Source: Phlegmacium glaucopus (taxonomy: Eukaryota > Basidiomycota > Agaricomycetes > Agaricales > Cortinariaceae). Taken from it: DNA of 64,000 nucleotides. Each line of letters opens with the position of its first letter. Position 1 is the first letter of the stretch. The stretch covers positions 214,478-278,477 of the forward strand of contig MU130622.1 of assembly GCA_015039465.1 (NCBI GenBank), read 5' to 3'. The translations under genes were made by a program, and so were the position numbers. This document shows, piece by piece, positions 22,332 to 34,404 of this stretch. Below the pieces are notes generated by a model. It ran no database searches, had not been told where the DNA came from, and saw nothing but the letters and a program-made list of their open reading frames with translations.

Positions 22332-25300
22332 CTAATTGGAGTTTGCCTGTACTCCAATAATAGGACTCAACCAAGTTTCATAATCCTTTTCACTCTGGGG
22401 ATCTCCCGTAACCCTAAGTGCACGTAGGAGGACACGGTAAGAGCCGTTCGGAATAACGGTCTCGTTAGCAAAGATAGGAGTCGTAAGATTGAACATGTTG
22501 GAAGGGTTTCCTCCTGGAATGTTCTTTTTTTTTTGTTTTTTTCATGAGGGTGGAAAAAGAGGATTAAATACTTAGTCACAAGCAAGTGAAAGAAAGAAAG
22601 AAAAAAAAACTACCTGGTTGTTACGTGGAATAAAGGTAGATGAATTGAGGGAACCGAGAACTTTGATGCCAGCAAACGAGCTGCCGGAGATACTAGTGGT
22701 AGTGGCAGCTTCAACTAGATCAATATCTACAGCTGGCGACCCAAAGACCAATCTGTCCATTCAACAAAAAAACGAGTCAGTGGAGGTCTAACGGTAGTCA
22801 TAAATGGGGGAATTTTGAACAAACCTGTAGACTAGGGAAGGGAAATCCGTACCCACAAACGTATAGTTTGTAGGATCAACTTGAGGAGATTGAGTGGCAT
22901 TTAGAATAGTCGGGAGCGTAAATCCGAGGGCGACGTCTGTAGTATCGATGACTTGCTTGTCTCTCAAGTTCCCGAGCAAACCAAGGTAAGAGACATGTAC
23001 GGTTTCCGATCCACTGGTTATTTCGATGAACCCAGAGTAGACGGGGTAAGTCGAAACATCGAGGCCTGACGGCGGTGTGAATTTGGTTACCACCGGTTGG
23101 CTTAGTCCTGGCAGGACGATAAACGTTGAGGGAAATATATCAACGGATGCAGCCGCGGCGGAGAGAGGAACGGGGCCTAATGCAGTGAAGATGCTTCCCT
23201 ATCAATGAAAAATGTTAGAAAAACAACTGTACAAATTACAAGCTGTGAACTCACTGGTTGAACTGTTAGAGCTGTACCTGCAGGAACATGCTTCAGAGTA
23301 TAGATCTTCGGCTGGATCCCATTATTTCGGACAGTGAAACTTTGCCTGCAAAAATATGTGCCGTAAAATTTAGTTAAGAGAAAAGGTATCAGGAGACGTA
23401 CTCACACTCCTACGAAATGAGCGGTATCATTAAGAATAAGTTCAGTGGGCGAAACGATGGTGGTGGTATGGATAGCATCGTAGACATTAATCAGTCCTGC
23501 CCCTTGTTGAGTGAGCGTTTGCAAAGGATCGCCATCCGTATTGCTCGAAGGAACCTTCTGTGCAGTAGATTCAAATAGATTACGTGCGGATTTTGCAACA
23601 TTGACCGTCTTTCCCCTGGTAGAAAGAAGTAGCGCAGCAGCACCTGCAACGAAAGGGCAAGCCATAGACGTGCCGGAATCGATAGCATAGCTACCGAGTG
23701 CAATCGGAAAAGTTGATAATATGTTGCCACCAGGTGCTGCTACGGCAGGTTTAAAGAAGAAATCTTCAGTTGGGCCATAGCTACCCTCACAAACGGGTCA
23801 GTATGAGTGACGCCAAAGTTTGTATAACCTTTTTTACCTCGAGAAGTCAGAAACAAGTCCCCCATTAGGATCAAAGATGTTGGCCGCAGCTCCCACTTGA
23901 GGAAAAGAGAGTGCAATAGGAACTCCAGCTGCAAATTGTTGGACGAGCTATTTTACCTAGATCAATGATCACGACGTGAGAAGAAGTAACCGGAAAGCTT
24001 ACAAACGCGCCGTCTGCAGCTTGAATAGCAGCGACAGAGAAGTTCGCAGCAGGCGCAACAGAAACGAACCCAGGTACATTGCTAGAGAAAATGTATCCAA
24101 ATTTCAGCATTGCGAGATAAGCGACAGTGACTCACTTATAGATGAGAGCCACCTTTGCGCCCTTTGCTGCAACATTGCTAATTTTTTGAGCCTGAAATTT
24201 TTACATACGTTGATTCAATTGCTTCCTTCCAGAGATAGAGGTATTTACGAATGTACAACTGCCTCTGCGGACGATAACCACAAAGGATGATAGGTCAGGT
24301 GTAGTTGCCGGGAGTGGGTCGCAGGCGTCATCTGCCAACGTTGTGTCGTTTGAGGTCGCGTAAACAGGGAGAGTGTTATTGGTGGGCAGAGGATTAGCCG
24401 ATAAATATGGGATGGGCACATGCTCGACCCCGTGCACAGTAGCGTTTTGAGAAGGAATAAATGTGCTATGGGAAAACAATCACGATAGGCCTTACACACT
24501 CAACTGATTTTAAATCACTTACTTGTCAACGCTTCCAACTGAGATAGCGTGGATCGCATTAGCTGGGCTAGATGTATACCAGGAACCCGAAGTACCCTAA
24601 TAATTTCGATTGGATTAGGATTAAGAAACGTTCACCAACCAAGCCGAACTCACATCATTGCCTGCTGAGATGGTGACAATTATACCTGAAGCAGCAATCC
24701 GATCAGCAACAACGGAGGTCGAAGATTCTGTCCATCCAGATGGGCCACCAAGGGAGAGTGTTAAGATATCCTGGCCATCGGCGACGCCTTTAAGAAGTGC
24801 TTCTATGATAACTGACCGATAAGCGAAACAAGTCAATCGACTACGAACACAAAGACTGTAAGAAAAACACCAACTGTCATCTCCTGAAGCACCTGTACAT
24901 CCAAATACTCTGTAGGATGTAAGAGATGCGCCGTAGGCAACGCCGCTAATATTGAATATATTCCCAGGATTGGCGCCAATGATGCCCTGGTGTCAACATT
25001 ATTCGCAACGAACAGATGAATGTCACAGAACGTTATTCGTACCGCTACATGAGTCCCATGACCTGATGGTCCGTCAGATATTTACATGAATGATAAAAGG
25101 TAGTCGGAGCTGCTTACCGTTGCAATTATCGAGGGGATCATTATCGGGAACAGGCTGAGAGATGCCGTCACCAGTGTATGCGTCCCCTACGAAGTCATAG
25201 CCTCCGATGACTTTGTGGCCTGATCCAAAACCGGCCCCAAGCGCAGGATGGTTGTAGTCTATACCTGTATCGATACTATGGAACGGCCGGTCTCAGAACA

Positions 25301-26086
25301 TTGGAATCAGACCTCAATAGAGAAGCTTTGTAGTTACATTCCAATTTTGATACCTGTCCCAATAACACCGTCCGCATGAAGCTTGTCTACTCCCTATGGA
25401 CATCACAATCTTGGTCAAAATAAGGGCTGGAACTAAAAGGCAGGACTTACAGTCATAATATGGGTTGACTGCGTGTCAGGCGGAAGCTGTGGATCATTTG
25501 GACCAGTCACAGTGTGCGATCTGACCGGTCTTTTAGGGCTGTAAGCAAATATCTGGAACAATTGTTTAATAAATACTGACTTGGGCTGCTCGTATATCTT
25601 CACGGGACGAATGGCTTTGACTCCGGGTATTTTGGCGATGATCATAGCGTCCTGTAAAACATTAGTGTTTCATTCAGGCTGTTAGTAGGTGCCGTACTTT
25701 AGGATTCTGGAAGTTGTTTTGTAAGTTGTCGTATTTACATATTTAAGACATTCGAAAAGGGAACCCACGTTGAGTGCCACGACAACACCAGTGAAAATGC
25801 CCTTAGAAACGTATTCCTTCGTAACTGCATAGTTGACAATACTTTCTTGTAAGGACGAATAGACGGCATCAAGAGGCTAATCTGGCGTTAGATAAATAGA
25901 GGACCAAAAAAAAGCAAAACTCACCCGAGTAAAAGAGCGTTTGTTGGGTGTGGATAACAGTTCGTCGACCTCGATAATGAACCTATTAGAGAGGGTTTGC
26001 GGTGCTGTATGGATGTCAGAGAAATGGACAATAGCAACGGCTACATTGGCAGCGAGAACCAAAGCCCAGTACTGAGCCGGCTTCAT
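22332..26086 (-). CDS. Subtilisin-like serine protease (S8) with PA domain, copy 1
   Basis: A minus-strand gene with more than ten short introns. It starts at ATG 26086 with a signal-peptide-like MKPAQYWALVLAANVAVAIV. The propeptide is followed by the catalytic Asp ([12 protein letters not shown]), the catalytic His (GHGTHVAG), a PA insert ([20 protein letters not shown]), the catalytic Ser ([18 protein letters not shown], about 23640-23690), and a C-terminal Fn3-like beta region ending [17 protein letters not shown] at 22332. The triad is complete, so an active secreted endopeptidase of about 890 residues is expected. Its closest relative is the inverted copy at 53832-57509, with the same intron positions wherever I compared them. 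Substrate unknown; both may serve nutrition or wall remodelling. Confidence 0.85.
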
Positions 26087-26131
26087 GAGGCCGTGCAAGA
26101 GGGATAATTGAGGGTATAACGAAGTATAACG

Positions 26132-26160
26132 TCGCTAATCATGTAGCGATGATTATATAC
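26132..26160 (-). promoter_or_regulatory. TATA box and adjacent palindrome upstream of subtilase copy 1
   Basis: On the minus strand TATATAA (near 26159-26153) stands about 65 bp before the start codon. It is followed at once by the inverted repeat TCGCTA-6 nt-TAGCGA (26149-26132). The paralog has the same arrangement with a changed but still self-complementary repeat. Confidence 0.55.
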
Positions 26161-27459
26161 TAGGCCTTTGATGCCCACAAGCGCATCAAAGTAAAATGAT
26201 GGATTGCTGCTGTTTGATGGACGCATGGGTTTCTTTCAAGTGACTATCTTGCCGTGCGAGTCCGGTATCGAATTCAAGGGATTATTAATCCAAAGCGTTA
26301 TTGAACGCTTTTACAATGTAGAACAGAGCTCGAGCACCTTTAGTCTCGTACCAAGATCGTCCACGCGTGGGCTGAGAGGTGCTTGATTGACTCTAGCCAT
26401 CAAATTCACACCAGGGGTTGGCTTATTTGAGCCTAGACTTTCCGTCGCCTTCCGTTGCATTAGAAACCTGGTTACGGCATGACAGAAATATCAGCATGAT
26501 AATAAGAGCATGGAGCATGAGGGAGCATGAGGGGATTTTGGTTCTTTTCTAAAAAACAAGTCCTTTGATGTAATCATCTTCTTTTTCTCGAAAAAAAAGA
26601 CCCAAAATCCGGTTTCTTTGGCTTTCTTTGGCTGCTCATAGAGCCGTAGTAGGCCGTATTGTGATGAAAAACGATCGCGTGTGAGTAGGTGTGAGGAGGT
26701 GTGCAGCGTGAGTTACTTAAAGCGTAGGTGTTGGTCGATCGGAGGTATTCCGGAAATGTAATAACGGCAAGAATTGACTAAGATGAAATATCCAGCGTCA
26801 ACGATGAGCGCTTGAAAACTCTCGAACGAGGAATCATCCGGGTAAGTGATCTCTCCCAGAGCATGGAGAGAACAAGAGGCTACAAGAGGCCATCATCAGT
26901 TGTGCGTAGTAGTAGGGTCATCGGGGACTGCGGGGGACTGCGGGGAAATATGCTTCAACTCTCAAGTTGTTAAGGAGGAGGTGATCGGAAGCGACTGGAT
27001 TTAGGGTTTGTCGGGCAATGCAAAGGTCATTCAGCTGTGCAGTCGGACGAATTTGGGTACGAGTTTGGTATCAAGCCATTTCTACCTTGTATTGTCGATA
27101 GCAGACATTCGTAATGAAGACTGTCGTTGTCTTGACCGTTGGTGCGACCTCTTTTTTTTGACTGTCAGACGAGAGCATGCGTGCACGGTTCAAGTTCACC
27201 TACGCAGTGTAACTCGCACAAGACCCCCCTTTTCTTCCTGGGGATAGTGACGTTCTCTCTCCTGAGTTTTAGGCATGGCCAATGAGCGCGAGCCTAGGCG
27301 AACCTCCGAGTTATAAATAAATTGCGAGTGATGTGTACTGATGTGCATCACACGTCTTTCTTTTGACCACGACCACTAAGTAGTGTGCAGAACTGTGATC
27401 GACAATCTGATTGTCATCACTCTCTCGGATGAGCTCAGGCTGCCATCCTTTGGATTGAA
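26161..27459. other. Intergenic spacer
   Basis: Between two divergent genes. No long frame with a recognisable domain. GTGTGAGKAGGTGTG-like purine runs near 26680-26710 and a CGGGGGACTG doublet near 26920-26945 are the only visible patterns. Confidence 0.45.
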
Positions 27460-28229
27460 ATGGCAAATGTAAACCCCCCGCATGTACTTCTCAATGAAGA
27501 ATATGCCAACCCTGTAATTCATCGCATGCCTTCGCTCGCCTCCTCTGCTGGAACCGTCTACGTGCTAGACGAGACGACGTACAGTGATACAGAATACAAG
27601 CTATCCGACTGTGCTTTTGCGCAAAAGTGTGAGGAGCAGATGGAGCTTCACATGCCAAGAGAAGAGGAACGCGAGGCTGATCAGGATCCGTTGCTTACTA
27701 TGCTGCAAAGCGGCGGTATTGTTAGAGTAAGTGATTGCAAATTAGATCCTTTGTCAGAGAAATGTAAGTCTTTCTCTCTGTAAAGGGTTTGAATAGGGAG
27801 CGACGTTCACAAAGTTAATCTCTCTATCTTACAGTGCTACATGACCATGTCATGGGTAATCTTCGTAAGGCAGTGGCACAGCTCAACGAACATGAATTAT
27901 TTGAACGAACTCTCCGACGCGGTTCACAAGCCGCTTTAGAAATCCAACCTTCAACGAACGATATCGATACTCTTATGCGAAGCATGATGAGTCCAAGCAT
28001 GAACATTACTTCAGGTCGACCACATATAGGTATGAGCGAAGTTCCTCCACTTCGAGGTCAAAGAGGACCGACAAGTTCTGGTCCTGGGATTACCAATGGA
28101 CCTTGGAACAATTTCGGAAAACCGGTAGCGGTCGGTAGGAGGGATGATATTGTGGCCAGCGGGGATAACATGATTAGTGAGTCAACAGTGGGGAAGAGGA
28201 GCCGGAATGGGAATGCTCGTAAAACTTGA
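27460..28229 (+). CDS. Uncharacterised two-exon protein
   Basis: Exons 27460-27763 and 27835-28229 join in frame through a clean GT-AG intron (GTAAGT donor, TTACAG acceptor) to 232 residues. The N-terminal half is acidic and contains VYVLDETTYSDTEYKLSD and HMPREEEREADQDPLLTML. A predicted helix (GNLRKAVAQLNEHELFERTL) begins exon 2. The C-terminal half is Gly/Ser/Pro-rich and ends in a basic KRSRNGNARKT. I recognise no family. The strong intron signals and consistent frame support a real gene. It stands between the subtilase and the NB-ARC gene, with no evidence of joint function. Confidence 0.6.
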
Positions 28230-28537
28230 ACGTTGGAACGGTAAGAGGCTCCGATTTGACTTGAAGGTGGAATTCTATCTGAGTATTTTAGGCGTTTTAC
28301 AATACTGAGCAGTAAGGCCTATTGATGACGAAGGCCTGAGTATGTACATTATACTGGCAAGATTTTATGTAAATCCGGGAAAACAGACTTTTGGAGCAAG
28401 GAGGTAACCTTAAGAACCTCAATCTAAATCCAGAACAGGTCACGTTTGGAAACCGAAGGAACTTGAAAGAAGGACTGTGCTTATGTAATTGAGAGCATCT
28501 TGCTTTTTGCCCACCTTGATCTCTGCTGTTCAACGAT

Positions 28538-31500
28538 ATGAAGCGCACTTTTAAGAAACTTCTCGAGTCGAAGAAACCCAAATATTCACCTCTGACCATC
28601 ATCGATACTCTTGGATCAGGCCCTGAAGCAGCAATGTCGACAATCGTAACAAGCATTGCTGATCCCATGCCCGTTCCTGCTGAGGCTGCAAGCGCTCCAG
28701 TTAATCAAGGCGCTGGAATTACTGTGAGTTCGACTTCGCCCATTGCATCCATAACCACTTAATCATTATCGTCAATCAGACTGACCATGAACTCCGAGTC
28801 TCCGACTTGGCGACCAATGACTTCGCTCGTGCTCAGGTCGCTGACGTTATTGTAAGTCTTCAACTTAGCTCATCACATCCATAATTACTCACACGTTACC
28901 GTCGATTAGACTGCCCATGCCGCGCCGGTTCCGGCTTTGGGGGTTGACCTTGCCCACGTAAGCGCCCAACTTAGCCCGCTACATTACAATCAAATTACTC
29001 AATCGTCGTTGATCAGACTGCCCACGGAGTCCAAGCTTCCGCTTCGGTCTCCGCTTTGGCGGTTGCTACTGTAGCCCATCCTGGTGATATTTCGTTCTCC
29101 TTGCCTGATGTCGGAATGCAAGCCAACTTGGGACCTACGGAATCAGAACAATATCCCTTGGTGAGTTGCTTTCACTCACTGTTCTTGGCTTTTCCTGATG
29201 AGCAGCAGACTCAGCATCCTGGCTCGATTCCCTTCATGAATGCCAAGGCTGTACTTATTGCTGGTGGCACTTTTGTAAGTCTTTCTTGTACTGTGTAAAT
29301 GATTTGGCAATAATTTATTTGCTAGTACAATATTGTCAATAATTTCGAAGGGCAGACGAAGGTCCCTGTACCTCAGGCACCAACTGCCAGTCTATTCTTT
29401 ACTGGACGGAAAGATGAACTTGACAAACTTGGGAAGATTTTTGTTTGTCGTGCCAACAATGGACTGATGTCGAGGCGTTCTTGTCTCCTCTGGGGAATGG
29501 GAGGGATCGGAAAGACCCAGATCTGTCTCAAGTTCATAGAAGAAATGTCTGACAGGTCAGTGTCTTCACATTGTCACTCACAACATTGGATTCATTCCTT
29601 GCTCTAGTTTTTCTCATGTGTTCTGGGTTGATGCCTCCTCCCATGAAAACATTACAAGGTCTTTCAAGGGCATATCTTGTATTCCTGCTGCACAAACTTC
29701 TGGTGTTGATGGCTCAGTTGAATCTGTCCTCCAGTGGATGTCTTATATTCAAGAGGAATGGTTGATTGTTTTTGATAATGCTGATGATCCTTCTCCAGAG
29801 GTTGTGGCCAAGTTCATTCCCCCAGGTAAAGGAGGTAATATTTTGATTACTAGTCGAAGCCGATCCATGGGAAGGATCATATCATTTCAGAATGTAATTG
29901 AGATCAATGGCATGGAGGAACCAGATGCTATAGCTCTACTCCTCAGAGCTAGCTGTTTGGATCCATTACCTGAGCATCTTGAAGCTGCTAAAGCCATTGT
30001 CAATGAACTTGGCTGTATTCCTCTTGCTGTTGATCATGCTGGTGCCTACATTGATGCTGGGAAATGTAATATCAATGAATATCTGAGACGATTCTCATTA
30101 CATCGTCAGAGTCTTATGTCAGATGCTATCTTCACAGGAGCATCAAGTTATGATAAGACAGTGTATGGGACTTGGGATTTATCTTTTAAAGAGATAGAAA
30201 AGAGAGCCAGACCCACTATGGAAAATGCACAAGCAGCCCAGGCTGCAATCCTAATTCTTCAAATATGTGCTTTCTATCATCATAGTAATATCTCTAGAGA
30301 TATATTCCAATCTGCTGCTGTGAAGCCCAGGAAACATGTTGATGATGAGGTAGCTAAGCTACCCTTGGCAATCACTTTACTGGATGATACTTTACTTGCT
30401 ATAAACAATGATGGTTACTGGGATGAATTCATCTTTGGAGCAGGTATTAGTGTGCTTTTCTCCTTCTCCTTGGCAAAAAGAGGACAGTCACCTGAAATAT
30501 TTTCTTTTCATCCTCTGGTGCACTCCTGGAGTCGGGATCAAATGTTGAAATCTGAACAGCAAAGAATGTGGGAGATGGGAAGCATAATCTTGTCCTGTGC
30601 AATTCCAAGAGGACTTGCAATTGAACATTATGCAATGCGACGGTTGGTTTTTCCACACATCAAAGCCAATGAGTTACATGCAAGCCAGATGGGACTTATC
30701 AAGCACTATTATGATGATAAATTTGATAATTTTGCACAAGTAATGAAAGAGAATGGGGACTGGAAAAATGCAGAGGAACTGCAAGTTCAAATCATGGACA
30801 TGAGGAAAAAGCTGCTTGGTGCAGAACATACATACACCCTCAGAACCATGACAAATCTAGTAGGCACTTACTGGTATCAGGGAAGATGGAATGAGGCAGA
30901 GCAGCTAGGACTTCAAGTCATTGACATGAACAGGAAGGTGCTTGGTGCAAAACATCCATACACCCTCACAAGCATGGCAAATCTAGCAACCACATACCGT
31001 ACTCAGGGAAGGTGGAATGAGGCAGAGCAACTGGATGTTCAAGTTGTGGACATGAGGAAGGAACTGCTTGGTGCAGAAGATCCAGACACCCTCATAAGCA
31101 TGGAAAACCTAGCAACCACATACAACAATCAGGGAAGGTGGAATGAGGCAGAGCAACTGTTTCTTCAAGTCATGGAAATGAGCAAGAAGCTGCTTGGTGC
31201 AGAACATCCAGACACTCTCACAAGCATGGCAAATCTAGCAAGTACATACCGTGATCAGGGAAGGTGGAATGAGGCAGAGCAGCTGGTTGTGCAAGTCATG
31301 GACATGAGAAAGAAGCTGCTTGGTGCAGAACATCCAGACACTGCCAAAAGCATGGAAAATGTAGCATGCATATACTGGTATCAGGGAAGATGGAATGATG
31401 CAGAGCAGTTGCAAGTTCATGTCATGGACATGAGAAGGAAGTTGCTTGGTGCAGAACATCCAGACACTCTCATAAGCATGGGAAATCTAGCAAGCACATA

Positions 31501-32680
31501 CAACAGTCAGGGAAGGTGGAATGAGGCAGAGCAGCTAGAAGTTCAAGTCATGGAAATGAACAAGAAGCTGCTTGGTGCAGAACACCCAGACACTCTTACA
31601 AGCATGGAAAATATAGCAGGTACATACCGTAACCAGGGAAGGTGGAATGAAGCAGATCAGCTGGTTGTGCAAGTCATGGACATGAGAAAGAAGCTGCTTG
31701 GTGCAGAACATCCAGCCACCCTCAGAAGCATGGACAATATAGCAACCACATACTGCAATCAGGGAAGATGGAATGATGCAGAGCAGTTGTTGACTCAAAT
31801 TGTGGACATGAGGAATAGGCTGCTTGGTGCAGAACATCCAAACACCCTCACAAGCATGGCAAATCTAGCAAACACACACCATAATCTGGGAAGGTTGAAT
31901 GAGGCAGAGCAGCTGTTTCTTCAAGTCATAAACATGAGGAAGAAGCTGCTTGGTGCAGAACATCCAGACACCCTCATAAGCATGGCAAATTTAGCAGGCA
32001 CATACTGTGATCAGGGAAGATTAAATGAGGCAGAGCAGCTGGAAGTTAAAGTCACAGACATGAGTAAGAAGCTGTTTGGTGCAGAACATCCATACACCCT
32101 CATAAGCATGGCAAATCTAGCAGGCACATACTGTAATCAGGGAAAGTGGAATGAGGCAGAGCAGCTGGAAGTTCAAGTCATGGACATGAATAAGAAGCTG
32201 CTTGGTGCAGAACATCCAGACACCCTCATAAGCATGGTAAATCTAGCAGGCACATACTGGAATCAGGGGAGGTGGGATGAGACAGAGCAGCTAGAAGTTC
32301 AAGTCATGGACATAAGGGAGAAGCTGCTTGGTGCAGAACATCCAGACACCCTCACAAGCATGGTAAATCTAGCAGGCACATACTGGAATCAGGGAAGGTT
32401 AAATGAAGCAGAGCAGCTAGAAGTTCAAGTCATGGACATGAGCAAGAAGCTGCTTGGTGCAGAACATCCAGACACCCTCATAAGCATGGAAAATATAGCA
32501 GGTGCATACTGCAATCAGGGAAGGTGGAATGAGGCAAAGCAGTTAGTTGTTCAAGTCATAGACATAAAGAAGAAGCTGCTTGGTGCAGAACATCCATCCA
32601 CCCTCAAAAGCATGGAAAATCTAGCAAGGCTTAATCAGAGAGGCAAACTAAGGCAGAGCAGTTGCTTGTTAAAGTCATGA
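28538..32680 (+). CDS. NB-ARC/TPR STAND protein (NLR-like)
   Basis: Seven exons (28538-28723, 28780-28851, 28910-28957, 29017-29160, 29206-29274, 29326-29555, 29608-32680) join in frame to about 1,273 residues. The first five encode an Ala/Val-rich N-terminus of unknown fold. The nucleotide-binding domain shows a P-loop (CLLWGMGGIGKTQ), Walker B (EEWLIVFDNADD), GGNILITSRS and GCIPLAVDHAGAYI, the kinase-2, RNBS-B and GLPL equivalents. A winged-helix-like region follows. From about 30760 there are 15 TPR units of 42 residues of the LLGAEHPDTL...QGRWNEAEQL type. Such proteins act as intracellular sensors and oligomerise on activation; some control fungal self/non-self recognition. The last repeat ends early by frameshift. 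The big exon is strongly CpG-depleted. Confidence 0.88.
30764..32650 (+). repeat. Coding TPR array, 126-bp unit, about 15 copies
   Basis: Direct 126-bp repeats inside the last exon of the NB-ARC gene. Each contains CTTGGTGCAGAACATCCAGA and GGGAAGGTGGAATGAGGCAG with few differences. Variation between units is concentrated in the first turns of each helix (for example EQLEVQV, EQLVVQV, EQLFLQV). Such near-identical units can expand or contract by unequal exchange. Confidence 0.9.
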
Positions 32681-33293
32681 TTTCTTACCTCAACTTTTAC
32701 ATCCCTATTTCATCTCTGTTTCATCATTTCACTTACACATGTTTACCTCATTTATTTTATACATGTACTATACATTCCCCTTACACATGTCCTACATGGA
32801 ACTATCTTATCTTTTCCCCATGCCTTTCATGTCACTTCTTTTGTATATAAACCTTAGTTTACTAGCAATATACTGTAGCTAGTTCTTAAGATTCTTCACT
32901 CTAAAGAAACTCTTACTTCTTTAAACCCTCTAAGATGATACGGGAGCAGTTCTCTGTCACTCTTGAGGCTCATTCTTCACCTGTGTAGAGTCAGGCTCAT
33001 ATCTGAACCATGTGAAGTTGTAACAAAGCTTCTGCCTCACAAGCATGGCAATCTAGAATGCACCTACCATGATCAAGGATGGTGGAATGAGGCAGAGCAG
33101 CTGGTAATTTGAGTCAATGAAAGTACTGTACAATTGTCAAGGTATCCAAACGTTGATAGTCAACCTTATTTAATTTCAATTGAAAATGATAATACTTTGG
33201 AACAAAACATTCAATTTTCTCACAGAACCCAAGACAAAGGGTGCTTTATGACTCATTAAAATTTCAAATGTTACACCAGGTTCAAAACTGAAT
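32681..33293. other. 3' flank of the NB-ARC gene with an orphan TPR fragment
   Basis: Mostly AT-rich non-coding sequence. At 33036-33110 lies a single decayed copy of the TPR unit (CCTCACAAGCATGGCAATCTAG ... GGTGGAATGAGGCAGAGCAG) with frame breaks, about 400 bp behind the current stop. It suggests that the array once reached further. Confidence 0.65.
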
Positions 33294-33921
33294 CAAGGGG
33301 GCACCGGGATCAAAAAAAAATACCCGGGGTCGATTTATTTTTTAAGCCAACTTTGGGTGGACTAACTAACTTATGTAATCAGGCACACATCTATATATGG
33401 CAATATGACATCATCCTATCCTCACCTCCGTGCTCGCTTGCCTCCCCTTGCCTCAGAAGACACCTCGCAAGCAGTGCAAACCTAATTCTGGGGCTCCAAC
33501 TCTAGGTATTAGAGGTGATACTAACATCTCAGGTAAGTAATGCAGCACAATCCTACTTGATAATGTGGTACTTACCCATTGAGTTTCACAGCCAGACTGA
33601 TTACATTTGATTGTGCCACCTGATCAACCATCAAGTACCTGGGTGAAGGGATATTCAGTGCATTTCAAATTGCCTATAGATACTGGTTGTAAATAGTGTG
33701 ATCACCCATAAAATATGAATATTACAGTCTTATCTACCTACACCAGACCTATGCTACTAGAGAAACTCATTTCTGCACATCTTATGCATGTAGTAAGGCC
33801 TTAATAGCTTCAAATTGATGTTTTAAACCCTTGTTCTGGTGAAGTCCTTTTTTTTTCGGGGCCTCCGGCTGGACTAACTAACCAGGTACCGGTCCAGCAT
33901 TTCGATCCTGGTGCCCCCTTG
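33294..33921. mobile_element. hAT-like non-autonomous element with 8-bp target duplication
   Basis: Ends are inverted copies of CAAGGGGGCACCGGGATC (one mismatch) at 33294-33311 and 33904-33921. A perfect 8-bp duplication AACTGAAT flanks the element (33286-33293 and 33922-33929). The interior (628 bp in all) has no transposase frame. Eight-bp duplications and CA(R)GGG termini are characteristic of the hAT superfamily, so this is probably a hAT MITE. Confidence 0.85.
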
Positions 33922-33929
33922 AACTGAAT

Positions 33930-34404
33930 ATCTTAATTATCCAATAGCTATGCCTTTCAATGACCAGTGTCTTACAAATTGAAACAGTACAATGTCTCAT
34001 GCATAAATACCAGAATATTTTATCTCTGCCTTACACACATTTCCACTGAGATAGAGAAATTATAATATTCCATTATTGCATAGAAAAGAAAGAAAACTAA
34101 ATTGCATTGAGGATCTTATGACATTCATACTTTGTCAACCCATGTCTAGGCAAATGTGTATTTTATTATTATTTTCAGACTTTGTTGTGATTATCAGAGC
34201 AACAAAATCAGATAAACATAACTCTGAATTCACATTTAAACCTTTTATGTTAGCAAGGTATAGAAACAAAAAAATAATAATTGTACTTTAGCTAGTTCTT
34301 GAGAATTTTACCTCTAAAGGAGGTCTTTACAGTGCCCATGGTTTCTGCTCAGAATCTGAATGGAATCTGAGTGGTTTCCAACCATTCCAAGGAGCAAACT
34401 TGGA
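33930..34404. other. AT-rich spacer with foldback-type repeat arm
   Basis: No gene. At 34323-34400 CTTTACAGTGCCC is followed by GAATCTGAATGG/GAATCTGAGTGG units, related to the ends of the 2.8-3.8 kb foldback element and of the 39.4 kb repeat. Confidence 0.5.
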
